In this document: positions 45,317-52,192 of the stretch, piece after piece | Layout: every line of letters starts with the position of its first letter | Numbering within the stretch: position 1 is the first letter of the stretch | Assembly: GCF_036516575.1 (NCBI RefSeq) | Contig: NZ_DATBTY010000040.1 | Coordinates: 124,001-188,000, forward strand | DNA: 64,000 nt | Direction of reading: 5' to 3' | Origin: Cerasibacillus sp036516575 | GTDB taxonomy: Bacteria > Bacillota > Bacilli > Bacillales > Amphibacillaceae | Position numbers and translations under genes: made by a program | The notes under the pieces: model-generated | Databases searched by the model: none | Told to the model about the DNA's origin: nothing | The model's input: only the letters and a program-made list of their open reading frames with translations

Positions 45317-45406
45317 TAAAAGAAACAAAAAGTTTCTTAAATTAGGGGTTGACAGAAACATAACGTTTCCCGTATAGTGTTATTTAGATAGAAACAAAAC
45401 GTTTCT
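45294..45406. promoter_or_regulatory. Four 17-bp repressor operators
   Basis: Four inverted repeats share the form rGAAACnnnnnGTTTCy: 45294-45310, 45321-45337, 45354-45370 and 45390-45406. Centre spacing is 27, 33 and 36 bp. They cover both divergent promoters, as expected for CI/Cro sites. Confidence 0.88.
45349..45378 (+). promoter_or_regulatory. Rightward early promoter (pR)
   Basis: TTGACA (45349-45354), an 18-bp spacer and TATAGT (45373-45378). Operator 3 fills the spacer and operator 4 covers the start region, so bound repressor should block it. Confidence 0.85.
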
Positions 45407-45425
45407 ATAAAGGCAGGTGATATAT

Positions 45426-45662
45426 GTGCAACGAGAATTTTTAATTAGATGTCGAGGAAAAAAATCTCGACAAGAAGTCGCAAATGATTTAAGTATTACT
45501 ACTCAAATGCTTGGAATGTTGGAAAGAGGTGATAGAACACCATCATTGGAATTAGCAAAAAAAATATCCGAGTATTACCAAGAACCCATTGAAAAACTTT
45601 TTTTTAATCAAAAAGGAAACGTATTGTTTCCAAAAGAAAAAAAGGAGATAGTCTCTAATTAA
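45426..45662 (+). CDS. Cro-like XRE regulator
   Basis: This 78-aa protein is one helix-turn-helix domain (KKSRQEVANDLSITTQMLGM, then LERGDRTPSLELAKKISEYY) with a short tail. It is the first gene rightward from pR, divergent from the repressor, as Cro is. AGGTGAT fits GTG 45426; GTG 45417 is also in frame. Confidence 0.8.
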   Translation: MQREFLIRCRGKKSRQEVANDLSITTQMLGMLERGDRTPSLELAKKISEYYQEPIEKLFFNQKGNVLFPKEKKEIVSN

Positions 45663-45689
45663 AGTTTAAATTTATCGGTACTGGAGGTC

Positions 45690-45706
45690 TATTCCAATTA
45701 GGAATA
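45690..45706 (+). repeat. Leader inverted repeat, copy 1
   Basis: TATTCC-AATTA-GGAATA lies just before AAGGGGGTGAT and a TTG-starting gene. A near-identical unit occurs at 46145-46161. See the second copy for comparison. Confidence 0.75.
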
Positions 45707-45719
45707 AGGGGGTGATGGT

Positions 45720-45932
45720 TTGAAGGGGTATGAAAAAATAGGCCCGTATGGCCAAGTTATTTTTAACAAAGTCCATAAGTTACATCTAGCTGCAATGGGA
45801 AACGAACAACGCAAACAATATGAACGCAATCAAGTTAAGTCAATTAAGGCGAACAATAAGGAGCGCTGTTTAGAAGTCAGATTTAAAAATGGTGAGTTAT
45901 TTAAGTATTTACCGGAAGGCACTTGGTATTGA
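45720..45932 (+). CDS. Small early phage protein, KTSC-like
   Basis: This 70-aa basic protein starts with TTG after AAGGGGGTGAT. The C-terminal half (CLEVRFKNGELFKYL) resembles the short beta-rich KTSC-type domain seen in many phage and plasmid proteins. Function is unknown, and the family link is a weak impression. Confidence 0.6.
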   Translation: MKGYEKIGPYGQVIFNKVHKLHLAAMGNEQRKQYERNQVKSIKANNKERCLEVRFKNGELFKYLPEGTWY

Positions 45933-45948
45933 AAGGGGGAATGATTTC

Positions 45949-46101
45949 ATGAGTAAGAAGGTAAATGTAACAGTTTTTTTTGGAGATAATTTTGACTATG
46001 TACTTAACAAAAGTTATGACTTCATCATGGCTGAAACGAGAAAAGATGAAAAAACTTTAGCAAATATCAAAAAGAGAAAAAAGAGTGAAAAAGGAGCGTA
46101 A
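45949..46101 (+). CDS. Small early phage protein, 50 aa
   Basis: An AAAGGGGG site precedes ATG 45949. The N-terminal half is beta-prone (KKVNVTVFFGDNFDYVLN) and the C terminus is strongly basic (KKRKKSEKG). No family is recognised. It lies between two TTG-starting genes that share a leader sequence. Confidence 0.6.
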   Translation: MSKKVNVTVFFGDNFDYVLNKSYDFIMAETRKDEKTLANIKKRKKSEKGA

Positions 46102-46144
46102 TGCTATAACTAAAATGCTTTCCTCACTCTCAAGCATCCCGGTA

Positions 46145-46161
46145 TATTCCAAATTGGAATA
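46145..46161 (+). repeat. Leader inverted repeat, copy 2
   Basis: TATTCC-AAATT-GGAATA is followed by AGGGGGTGAT, as in copy 1 at 45690-45706. The 17-bp, 5-base-spacer layout equals that of the CI operators but the half-sites differ. Confidence 0.75.
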
Positions 46162-46175
46162 AGGGGGTGATACGT

Positions 46176-46451
46176 TTGAAAGTCGGATCAATCTTAAAAG
46201 CATGTAGAAATAGAAGTGGTTTGAGTCAAGAAGAATTGGCTTGTCGATTATTTATCAATCAATCAGATATCAGTAAATACGAAAACGATGTGAAGGAACC
46301 AACGATATCGATTGTTAGTATGTGGGCTCAATATACACAATCCCAGGAAGTACTTGTTGCTTTCCTTTGTGGTGTTGATGGCATGACGATAATGCAGCAA
46401 ATACTTGAAGGCGCTACAATGCTTGGAATGATTTTAGGAGGGATATTTTGA
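46176..46451 (+). CDS. XRE family regulator, early region
   Basis: The helix-turn-helix spans residues 1-60 (KACRNRSGLSQEELACRLFI, then DISKYENDVKEPTISIVSMW). The last 25 residues are hydrophobic and Gly-rich (GATMLGMILGGIF), unusual for a soluble regulator. TTG 46176 follows AGGGGGTGAT by 5 bases; GTG 46167 is in frame too. It may recognise the duplicated inverted repeats that flank this region. 91 aa. Confidence 0.8.
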   Translation: MKVGSILKACRNRSGLSQEELACRLFINQSDISKYENDVKEPTISIVSMWAQYTQSQEVLVAFLCGVDGMTIMQQILEGATMLGMILGGIF

Positions 46452-46648
46452 GATTTCATATGTATTTTTTGCCGGGAGACATTCGGAAAGCGAGTAATGA
46501 ACTCGATTGCATTAACGAAATATCAAGACAAGCTTTAAATCATGCTGAAAGTGGCGAATTTGAATTAGCAAAAGAACGCTATGAAGATGTTCTACGTTCT
46601 TTAAATGAAATGTCGCAAATGGCAACGCGAAAACAGGTGGTGAAATAA
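46448..46648 (+). CDS. Small helical early protein
   Basis: This 66-aa protein has a predicted helical hairpin (SRQALNHAESGEFELAKERY, like a single TPR unit). TTG 46448 follows GGAGGGAT and overlaps the stop of the XRE gene, so the two are coupled. Function is unknown. Confidence 0.65.
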   Translation: MRFHMYFLPGDIRKASNELDCINEISRQALNHAESGEFELAKERYEDVLRSLNEMSQMATRKQVVK

Positions 46649-46735
46649 GTGGATAATGACGTTCCAGGATGGATCTATACGGTATTGTTCATCATTTCAT
46701 TGTTATTCTTATATTTTTCTTTAATTACAAGTTAG
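46649..46735 (+). CDS. 28-aa membrane peptide
   Basis: GTG 46649 follows AGGTGG by 8 bases. The peptide is MDNDVPGWIYTV followed by one hydrophobic helix to the end. It starts directly after the preceding gene. Function is unknown. Confidence 0.55.
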   Translation: MDNDVPGWIYTVLFIISLLFLYFSLITS

Positions 46736-46746
46736 GGGGATAAAAA

Positions 46747-46959
46747 ATGAGTAAACATTATTTCACGTTTGGGCAAAATTCGTTTTATCATAACCATGTT
46801 CAAATTATCTATGCAGAATCACCAGAACAGGCTGAGGACAAAATGTTTGAATTATGGGGTAGTCAATGGGCGTTTCAGTACACCGAGGAACAGTGGCAAG
46901 CAAGTATTTCCGAAGGCTTTTTTAAGAATATAAAAAAATTGCCACCGGTATTTTGCTAG
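46747..46959 (+). CDS. Small early phage protein, 70 aa
   Basis: AGGGGGAT precedes ATG 46747. The sequence is rich in aromatic residues, with HYFTFGQNSFYHNHVQIIYA and AEDKMFELWGSQWAFQY. Similar short proteins occur in Bacillus phage and conjugative-element early regions; no function is known. Confidence 0.7.
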   Translation: MSKHYFTFGQNSFYHNHVQIIYAESPEQAEDKMFELWGSQWAFQYTEEQWQASISEGFFKNIKKLPPVFC

Positions 46960-46970
46960 GAGGTGACGAC

Positions 46971-47048
46971 GTGAGTTTTATTGATCAGTATCATGCACTA
47001 ATTTTTAACTTAAATAAAAAACTCACTACGGCAATAGTGAGCTTTTAA
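46971..47048 (+). CDS. 25-aa leader-like peptide
   Basis: A very strong site (AGGAGGTGACGAC) precedes GTG 46971, which opens a 25-codon frame ending inside a hairpin (47018-47050). The layout of a short, well-translated peptide ending in a terminator is what a translation-coupled attenuator would look like; it could also be chance. Confidence 0.45.
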   Translation: MSFIDQYHALIFNLNKKLTTAIVSF

Positions 47049-47050
47049 AA
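47018..47050 (+). terminator. Weak hairpin at the end of the 25-aa frame
   Basis: CTCACTA (47022-47028) pairs with TAGTGAG (47035-47041), preceded by an A run and followed by CTTTT. Confidence 0.55.
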
Positions 47051-47088
47051 AAATTAGGTTACTTCAATTTTAACACATATGTTCCCAG

Positions 47089-47111
47089 ACGACAATCATT
47101 GGTTGTCGTCA
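47089..47111 (+). repeat. Perfect 8-bp hairpin in early region
   Basis: GACGACAA pairs with TTGTCGTC around a 7-base loop. No T run follows, so it is not a simple terminator; an operator or RNA element is possible. Confidence 0.6.
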
Positions 47112-47138
47112 TGGGTATTCATAAAAGTAGGGATATTG

Positions 47139-47315
47139 ATGTTTCAAACAAATATTTACGAGTTTATCGATATTCAATCAGATCCAGTCTTGATTAAGCT
47201 TTCAGGTTTAGAATTGGGTCAATGTTTTAATATCCAACCAATCACAGTATGCCTAAATAAACATGGAATTTATGAAGTAGAAACGGACCAGTCACATGAT
47301 TCGTTTTCAGATTGA
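47139..47315 (+). CDS. Small early phage protein, 58 aa
   Basis: AGGGATATTG precedes ATG 47139; the frame is open back to ATG 47079, but that start has no ribosome site and would include the hairpin at 47089. The protein is acidic, with DIQSDPVLIKLSGLELGQCF. No family is recognised. Confidence 0.55.
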   Translation: MFQTNIYEFIDIQSDPVLIKLSGLELGQCFNIQPITVCLNKHGIYEVETDQSHDSFSD

Positions 47316-47388
47316 ATGTCGTGTTATCGGCATGTTTGCATGTTAATCGAAAATCTAGAAATCTATCAATGAGCGAGGGGGATAACGT

Positions 47389-47550
47389 ATGCGCGATAAG
47401 TATAGAGTAAAGCTTCCGAAATGGGTATTTAATCCGTCAGATGAACAGGAACAAAAGTCTCTAATCAAAAGATATATGCAACGTTATCCCCATTATTTTG
47501 TCATCCAAGTAGAAAATGGTTTTGCGATATGTGAAAGAATAAAAAGTTAG
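47389..47550 (+). CDS. Small early phage protein, 53 aa
   Basis: GAGGGGGAT precedes ATG 47389. The protein is basic and aromatic, with YRVKLPKWVFNP and RYMQRYPHYFVIQVENGF. No family is recognised. It is followed after 14 bases by the replication initiator gene. Confidence 0.6.
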   Translation: MRDKYRVKLPKWVFNPSDEQEQKSLIKRYMQRYPHYFVIQVENGFAICERIKS

Positions 47551-47564
47551 CTGGAGTGATTCTT

Positions 47565-48359
47565 ATGCAAAAAGGTTGGTTTAAGGTTCATCGTAAATTG
47601 TTTTTGAGCAGTATTTTTAAAAACGAAAAACTATTAAAAGTATTTATTTATTGTCTGATTAAAAGCACACATACACCTTTTGAACAACGTGTTGGAAGAC
47701 AAAAAATATCGCTTAAACCTGGTCAATTTGTGTTTGGAAGAAAGAAGGCAGCGCTGGAATTAGACATGAGCGAATCGACAGTTTACGACTACATGAACAT
47801 GTTAAAAGATGACGGAGTTATCAACATCAAAACCACCAATAAATATAGCGTTGTAACCGTTGTGAATTGGGACATCTACCAATCTAACGAAACAGAAAAC
47901 AACAAGACTTCCGACAACAAATCAGACAACAACACAACACCAAATGAACAGCAAATCAACACAAACAAGAACATAAAGAATGCAAAGAACAATAAGAATA
48001 AAAGATATCGTCGCAAACGAGTTTACGACGAATCATCTATTTTTTATCAACTTGCCATTTATTTTTATGAGCAAATAAAAAATAATAATCCAAACCACAA
48101 GGAACCCAACTTTCAGAAATGGGCTGATGATATTCGGAAGATGATTGAATTGGACAAGCGTACTGAGAAACAAGTGAAATATTTAATGACTTGGGTACAA
48201 CAAGATGATTTTGAGATGGTTAATGTTTTATCACCAGCAAAACTACGGAAACGGTTTGACGGTCTTGTCATGAAAGTGAAACGTGAAAAGAATCAATTAC
48301 CATCCAACGTTACACCAATCACGGAAGGTAAAAAGAAAAAATATAATTACGGGTTTTAG
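47565..48359 (+). CDS. DnaD-like phage replication initiation protein
   Basis: The N-terminal 110 residues form a winged helix of the phage initiator type (GWFKVHRKLFLSSIFKNEKL, KKAALELDMSESTVYDYMNM). An Asn/Lys/Thr-rich linker (about 110-160) leads to a C-terminal helical region (EPNFQKWADDIRKMIELDKR) like DnaD-type domains. The protein should bind the phage origin and recruit the helicase loader encoded next. GGAG fits ATG 47565; GTG 47556 is in frame. 264 aa. Confidence 0.8.
   Translation: MQKGWFKVHRKLFLSSIFKNEKLLKVFIYCLIKSTHTPFEQRVGRQKISLKPGQFVFGRKKAALELDMSESTVYDYMNMLKDDGVINIKTTNKYSVVTVVNWDIYQSNETENNKTSDNKSDNNTTPNEQQINTNKNIKNAKNNKNKRYRRKRVYDESSIFYQLAIYFYEQIKNNNPNHKEPNFQKWADDIRKMIELDKRTEKQVKYLMTWVQQDDFEMVNVLSPAKLRKRFDGLVMKVKREKNQLPSNVTPITEGKKKKYNYGF
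47885..48010 (+). other. Candidate phage replication origin
   Basis: The initiator gene's linker is strongly A+C biased on the + strand, with repeated ACAAC, AACAA and ACAC units and few T. Phage origins often lie within the initiator gene at such low-complexity stretches. No clear iteron length was fixed. Confidence 0.35.
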
Positions 48360-48370
48360 GAGGCAAAAGA

Positions 48371-49177
48371 ATGGAGTCAGTAGCTAAGCAACTTATTCAA
48401 CCACGTCAACGACTTATTAAAACATATACATGTGATGGATGCGGCAGACACGTTGAGCAGAAAGAAATGGTTATTCCAATGGGACCAAGAAAAGGCGAAA
48501 TCATTATTGCTAACCTTGGGTGTAAATGTGAAGATATTCGTCTTGTTGAGCAAGCGATACGGCAAGGGAAGAAAAACAAAATTAAGAAAATCTATCGGAT
48601 GTTTACTGGTAACTCAATGATGAATAGATCGCTCCAGTCAGCAACATTCAAAAATTATCACGCTACGACAACCGAACTGCATGAAGCAAAAGCGCGATTA
48701 ATGCAATATGCAAAAGAGTTTAATCCGCATGAATCTGGAAATCTTTTATTAGTTGGAAATTATGGCACAGGAAAAAGTCATTTATCCGTTGCCATTACAA
48801 AAGAGCTTATGGCAAAAGGATATACTTGCTTATTCTTGTCAGTACCTAAGCTAATGACAAAAATTAAAACCACGTTTAATTCAAATAGTGATCATACGGA
48901 GTCCGACATATTCGATTTGATAGAGAGTGTCGATTTATTCGTACTTGATGATTTAGGAGCCGAATATACAAACATCAAGAATAAAAACGACAATTGGACC
49001 CATACAAAACTATTTGAGGTACTAGATAATCGTTCCGGTAAACCAACCATTTTCACGACTAATTTAAGAAGTGATCAGCTAGAGATAAAAATGAATGAAC
49101 GGAATCTATCGAGAATACTAGATGGAACTGAAATCATTAAAATGGACGGACCGGATTACCGCAGGAGGGAATTTTAA
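48371..49177 (+). CDS. DnaC/IstB-like helicase loader
   Basis: This AAA+ protein loads the replicative helicase onto the phage origin. A Cys-rich N-terminal region (CDGCGRH, GCKCEDI) precedes Walker A GNYGTGKS (129-136) and Walker B LFVLDDLGAEY. The C terminus has sensor motifs FTTNLRSDQL and ERNLSRIL. At 268 aa it matches YqaM-type loaders. AGGAGG precedes ATG 48371, 11 bases after the initiator gene. Confidence 0.92.
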   Translation: MESVAKQLIQPRQRLIKTYTCDGCGRHVEQKEMVIPMGPRKGEIIIANLGCKCEDIRLVEQAIRQGKKNKIKKIYRMFTGNSMMNRSLQSATFKNYHATTTELHEAKARLMQYAKEFNPHESGNLLLVGNYGTGKSHLSVAITKELMAKGYTCLFLSVPKLMTKIKTTFNSNSDHTESDIFDLIESVDLFVLDDLGAEYTNIKNKNDNWTHTKLFEVLDNRSGKPTIFTTNLRSDQLEIKMNERNLSRILDGTEIIKMDGPDYRRREF

Positions 49178-49335
49178 TGTGTGAGACATGTGAATGTGAG
49201 ACAAAACTTTTAGCTACATGGGGTGTTGTTTTTACTCCATGTGTATGTCCTAAAAATGTAGATGATGAAATCAATAAAACGCTAAAAGTCCTCGAGGAAA
49301 AATTAGCGCAAATGGGAGTAAGCGAATCAGCATGA
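49177..49335 (+). CDS. Cys-rich small protein, 52 aa
   Basis: The ATG shares a base with the helicase loader stop (TAATG) and AGGAGG precedes it. Five cysteines lie in MCETCEC and TPCVCP, suggesting a metal site, followed by an amphipathic helix. Its stop overlaps the next start (ATGA). Function is unknown. Confidence 0.7.
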   Translation: MCETCECETKLLATWGVVFTPCVCPKNVDDEINKTLKVLEEKLAQMGVSESA

Positions 49336-49544
49336 ATGAACAAGTGATTATTTTAGATAATGCGAATTTTATGTTTGGAAAAGTAGAATTAGCCCATATT
49401 ACTAAGTTTCATAACGAAGGCATGCATTACAAAGAGATTGCTAAGAAATTTAAGCGCGAACCTTTAGAAATTGTATTAGCACTTTTACATCAAGCAAGTG
49501 AAGGAAAAGTATCGTTACGGACATTTGGTTATATACAAGTGTGA
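49332..49544 (+). CDS. Small helix-turn-helix-like protein
   Basis: The central helices (FHNEGMHYKEIAKKFKREPL) look like a homeodomain/sigma-region-4 type helix-turn-helix with the phrase MHYKEIAKKF. 70 aa. It is coupled to the preceding Cys-rich gene. It is probably DNA binding; target unknown. Confidence 0.65.
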   Translation: MNEQVIILDNANFMFGKVELAHITKFHNEGMHYKEIAKKFKREPLEIVLALLHQASEGKVSLRTFGYIQV

Positions 49545-49553
49545 GGTGATTAG

Positions 49554-49799
49554 ATGGAACATAGATTATGTATGCGTTGCAAAGAAAATAAGCATTATGT
49601 TTCAAAGACTGGATCATTTCTATGTGATACATGTTTTGAAAAACAAGTAAAAGAGATTAAAGAAAAGTGTCGTCCGGTGGAGTCGAGTAAAAACTGGACG
49701 AGAGTAGCTATTGAAAATGGAATCAATCTTCACACATACAAAACAAGGCTGAGAAATGGTTGGGATGAAGGAACTGCAGCAACCTTTATTACAGAATAG
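49554..49799 (+). CDS. Zinc-ribbon and helix-turn-helix small protein
   Basis: CMRC and CDTC pairs in the first 30 residues form a zinc ribbon. The C-terminal half (WTRVAIENGINLHTYKTRLR, then NGWDEGTAATFI) resembles short phage DNA-binding modules. AGGTGAT precedes ATG 49554. 81 aa. Function is unknown. Confidence 0.65.
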   Translation: MEHRLCMRCKENKHYVSKTGSFLCDTCFEKQVKEIKEKCRPVESSKNWTRVAIENGINLHTYKTRLRNGWDEGTAATFITE

Positions 49800-49811
49800 G
49801 TGGTGAAAATA

Positions 49812-49961
49812 ATGTCAAAAAGTATGTGGTCTCATAGGCCACCAATTATTAAATGGACCATCAAGTCCAATCGTGATCAACGGACCGGAGCAATTAGTCC
49901 AGTGAAACCTAGCCGATATTTTAAATACTTATCCGAGATTGGGGCGGGGTGGGAAAAATGA
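49812..49961 (+). CDS. 49-aa basic phage protein
   Basis: AGGTGGTGA precedes ATG 49812. The peptide is basic, with SHRPPIIKWTIKSNRDQRTG. Its stop TGA overlaps the ATG of the lipoprotein gene. No family is recognised. Confidence 0.55.
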   Translation: MSKSMWSHRPPIIKWTIKSNRDQRTGAISPVKPSRYFKYLSEIGAGWEK

Positions 49962-50560
49962 AAAAGAGAATTTTAGCGCTTATCGTCATTGTTACCTTGA
50001 GTTTATCCGGATGTAATTTCTTTTCCAATGAATTAGGTAAATTAAACGAAGCATTAAAGGGCCGTGAGGTAATCATTCAAACATATGACGAGGAAAGCAG
50101 CATTATCGATAAAGTTGAAGGTAAATCTGTAAGCATTGCCTCAGATAAGACATTTGAGATAACTGATTCAGAAGGAAATACAGTAGACAAGTCATCTGTA
50201 ATTAATTTAACGGTAGGTGGAAATGAAGTCTTACATGTAGGAAGTAGCTTAATACTACATGAAAAAGAATTAGAAGATGTTTTTGCTCAATATGCACAGC
50301 AGGTCAATATAGAAAACAATGATAGATCTGTTCCGTTTATTAATCGAATGGTTAACGATATGAAAAACATGACTACTGGAAAAAGTAAAATTCTACTAGT
50401 TCGATCACAAAGTGGCCAACCATTAGCAACATTTGCTGGTGATGATGTTTCATATTTTGCTACAGATGTTGATAAATCAACAAGCTTCTTAATTGATGGT
50501 CATTATTTATTCATATATCGATGTGACTACACGATTTATGATTCAGAGTTATTAAATTGA
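49958..50560 (+). CDS. DUF5052-like lipoprotein
   Basis: The signal peptide MKKRILALIVIVTLSLSGC ends in a lipobox (LSGC). The 200-aa body matches the DUF5052 lipoprotein type found in Firmicute prophages and plasmids, with GREVIIQTYDEESSIIDKVE, LILHEKELEDVF and SFLIDGHYLFIYRCDYTIY. A role in lysogenic conversion or entry exclusion is possible but not shown. It starts inside the previous gene's stop. Confidence 0.75.
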   Translation: MKKRILALIVIVTLSLSGCNFFSNELGKLNEALKGREVIIQTYDEESSIIDKVEGKSVSIASDKTFEITDSEGNTVDKSSVINLTVGGNEVLHVGSSLILHEKELEDVFAQYAQQVNIENNDRSVPFINRMVNDMKNMTTGKSKILLVRSQSGQPLATFAGDDVSYFATDVDKSTSFLIDGHYLFIYRCDYTIYDSELLN

Positions 50561-50603
50561 CGGAAATCGGAATTGAACTGGTAAAAAATATTTACAAGTT
50601 GAA

Positions 50604-50624
50604 CTATCCGGCATTTCCGGATAG
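50604..50624 (+). repeat. Perfect 8-bp inverted repeat
   Basis: CTATCCGG pairs with CCGGATAG around CATTT. It lies between the lipoprotein gene and the next gene. No T run follows, so an operator or a processing site is as likely as a terminator. Confidence 0.6.
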
Positions 50625-50663
50625 ATGTCTGAAAATAAACAGGAAGTGTGGAGGGAAATAAAA

Positions 50664-51041
50664 GTGATGAAAGTAATAGTAAATGAGCAACCCCAACAAT
50701 TTTATTTAGCGTATTTTAATAAATGGATGCCGGCAGTCGGTCATGAAATCAGAGTAGGATTGTATCAATTCTGTGCTATTCCATTAAGCAACCATATTAA
50801 TGTTTCGGAAGTAACGACTGGCACAAGGGTATTAAGTATTTCAATTGATTTTGAAATTATGATGCACACCGCAACAAAAGAAGGCACAATCGAGTATTTT
50901 GAAAAAATAGGCAATCAATTAAAACAACTTATCGAGCGTACAAATGATTTTGACCAACAACTAGTAAAGATAAAGCAAGTAACGTATGAACGTTTAGGTG
51001 AAATGCCACCGATCGAGGAAGTAGACATTCCAGCTAATTAA
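50664..51041 (+). CDS. Uncharacterised phage protein, 125 aa
   Basis: GGAGGG precedes GTG 50664 (ATG 50667 is the next codon). The sequence is mixed alpha/beta (AYFNKWMPAVGHEIRVGLYQ), ending in a helical region (YFEKIGNQLKQLIERTNDFD). No family is recognised. Confidence 0.65.
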   Translation: MMKVIVNEQPQQFYLAYFNKWMPAVGHEIRVGLYQFCAIPLSNHINVSEVTTGTRVLSISIDFEIMMHTATKEGTIEYFEKIGNQLKQLIERTNDFDQQLVKIKQVTYERLGEMPPIEEVDIPAN

Positions 51042-51078
51042 ATAGTAGACACAAACTGTGAAGAAAGGAGAGTGCGAA

Positions 51079-51384
51079 TTGGAGCGAATAACAGAGAAAA
51101 CTATAGGTTGCTTTCAATATGATTTAAAAGACCATAAACCGAAAACAGGTGAATTTAATGATTATGATTCTTTTTTTAACTACAGTATGGCAATAAAAAG
51201 ACTTGGTGAATTGGAGGATGCACTAGAGCCACAACCAATTAACGAATGGCACGAAGATATGGGGGATTGCTTATGGTGGAAATTTCCTGTTGATGAAGCA
51301 CCATATTGTGGAAGTCCGTTAGATTGTGATTTTCCAGATTACGTTACACACTTTACGAAATTGTTACTACCTTTAGGTAATTAG
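51079..51384 (+). CDS. Uncharacterised acidic phage protein, 101 aa
   Basis: AAAGGAGAG precedes TTG 51079; the frame is open to GTG 51058. The sequence is acidic with many aromatic residues and two cysteines in APYCGSPLDCDFPDY. Unknown family. Confidence 0.6.
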   Translation: MERITEKTIGCFQYDLKDHKPKTGEFNDYDSFFNYSMAIKRLGELEDALEPQPINEWHEDMGDCLWWKFPVDEAPYCGSPLDCDFPDYVTHFTKLLLPLGN

Positions 51385-51472
51385 TTAATACACAGTCCGA
51401 AATTATGTCGACGTTTTATCCGTTGTGATTGTGACTACTGGAGAATTGAAGCATATTGAAATGGGTGATTAT

Positions 51473-51604
51473 ATGATTTGTCCAGCGTGTGGTGAAAATG
51501 AAATGGAAAGTTGGCATATGGATATATATGAATGTCCAAACTGCAAAATTATGATTCCAATTGATGATTTAGAAATGTTGGAGAGTGAAGCCAATGGATC
51601 CTAA
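51473..51604 (+). CDS. 43-aa zinc-ribbon protein
   Basis: Two pairs (CPAC and CPNC) with MICPACGENEMESWHM form a compact zinc ribbon, ending in an acidic tail. It overlaps the first bases of the HNH gene in another frame. The start could be ATG 51473 or ATG 51461; neither has a strong ribosome site. Confidence 0.6.
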   Translation: MICPACGENEMESWHMDIYECPNCKIMIPIDDLEMLESEANGS

Positions 51605-52043
51605 TCATAATGGTAGGAGAACATGGATAGCACTTTACAAATATGAACGAAAATGGGGAAGGCTAGACTATAAACCTAGGGATTTACGTGAGCAAGCTAA
51701 TACATGCAAATGGTGTCATGGTCCACTTAAGAATAATCGTCAAAAATCATTTTGTAGTGAAGATTGTAAGTATTGGTGGTATCAGCAATATGTATTCGGA
51801 AGAAACCGACCACCGGTACCATGGAGAATACTATGTAGAGATGACTTCACATGTCAGAAATGTGGTTGGAAAAGTAGATTTATTAACAAATATGGAGTTA
51901 CTCATTTTAGTTCACGTGGATTAGATGTACATCATATTCAATACGTTTCGCACGGCGGCACTGATCATGAATCCAATTTAATTACTTTATGCAGAGATTG
52001 TCATAGAAAGGAGCATAGTAGGGAATCTAATGAAATTGAATAA
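51594..52043 (+). CDS. HNH endonuclease with N-terminal treble-clef zinc finger
   Basis: Residues 38-58 contain CKWC with C54 and C58, like the zinc finger of phage HNH proteins. The HNH core uses CQKC (87-90), DVHHIQYVSHGGTDH (111-125), N128 and CRDCH (133-137). GGAG fits ATG 51594 (149 aa). It lies far from the terminase genes, so it could be a homing-type or accessory nuclease. Confidence 0.88.
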   Translation: MDPNHNGRRTWIALYKYERKWGRLDYKPRDLREQANTCKWCHGPLKNNRQKSFCSEDCKYWWYQQYVFGRNRPPVPWRILCRDDFTCQKCGWKSRFINKYGVTHFSSRGLDVHHIQYVSHGGTDHESNLITLCRDCHRKEHSRESNEIE

Positions 52044-52131
52044 GTCAGGTATGGATTTCTTGTTTCATGTATCTGGATCCATACTCATAACTTTAACAAT
52101 AATTATATTATCAATAAAAATTATTTCATAA
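52030..52131 (+). CDS. 33-aa hydrophobic peptide, possible type I toxin
   Basis: ATG 52030 lies inside the end of the HNH gene, after TAGGGAATC. The peptide has a short polar start (MKLNKSGMDF) and then one continuous hydrophobic helix ending in KIIS. Size and shape fit small toxic membrane peptides such as Fst or TxpA, or a small holin-like protein. A hairpin oriented as a minus-strand terminator follows directly. Confidence 0.45.
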   Translation: MKLNKSGMDFLFHVSGSILITLTIIILSIKIIS

Positions 52132-52154
52132 AAAAAGCCGGGATCACTCCCAGC
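52130..52154 (-). terminator. Minus-strand intrinsic terminator behind the hydrophobic peptide
   Basis: On the minus strand GCTGGGA-GTGA-TCCCGGC is followed by seven T. An extended -10 (TGCTATAAT, + 52169-52177) lies just upstream of it on that strand. Confidence 0.7.
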
Positions 52155-52192
52155 AACCACTTGAAATTATTATAGCATAAATAGGAGTGATC
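52142..52192 (+). promoter_or_regulatory. RBS-sequestering inverted repeat before xtrA
   Basis: GATCACTCC (52142-52150) is a perfect complement of GGAGTGATC (52184-52192), which contains the ribosome site of xtrA. The left arm also forms part of the terminator hairpin, so the two structures exclude each other. Confidence 0.65.
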
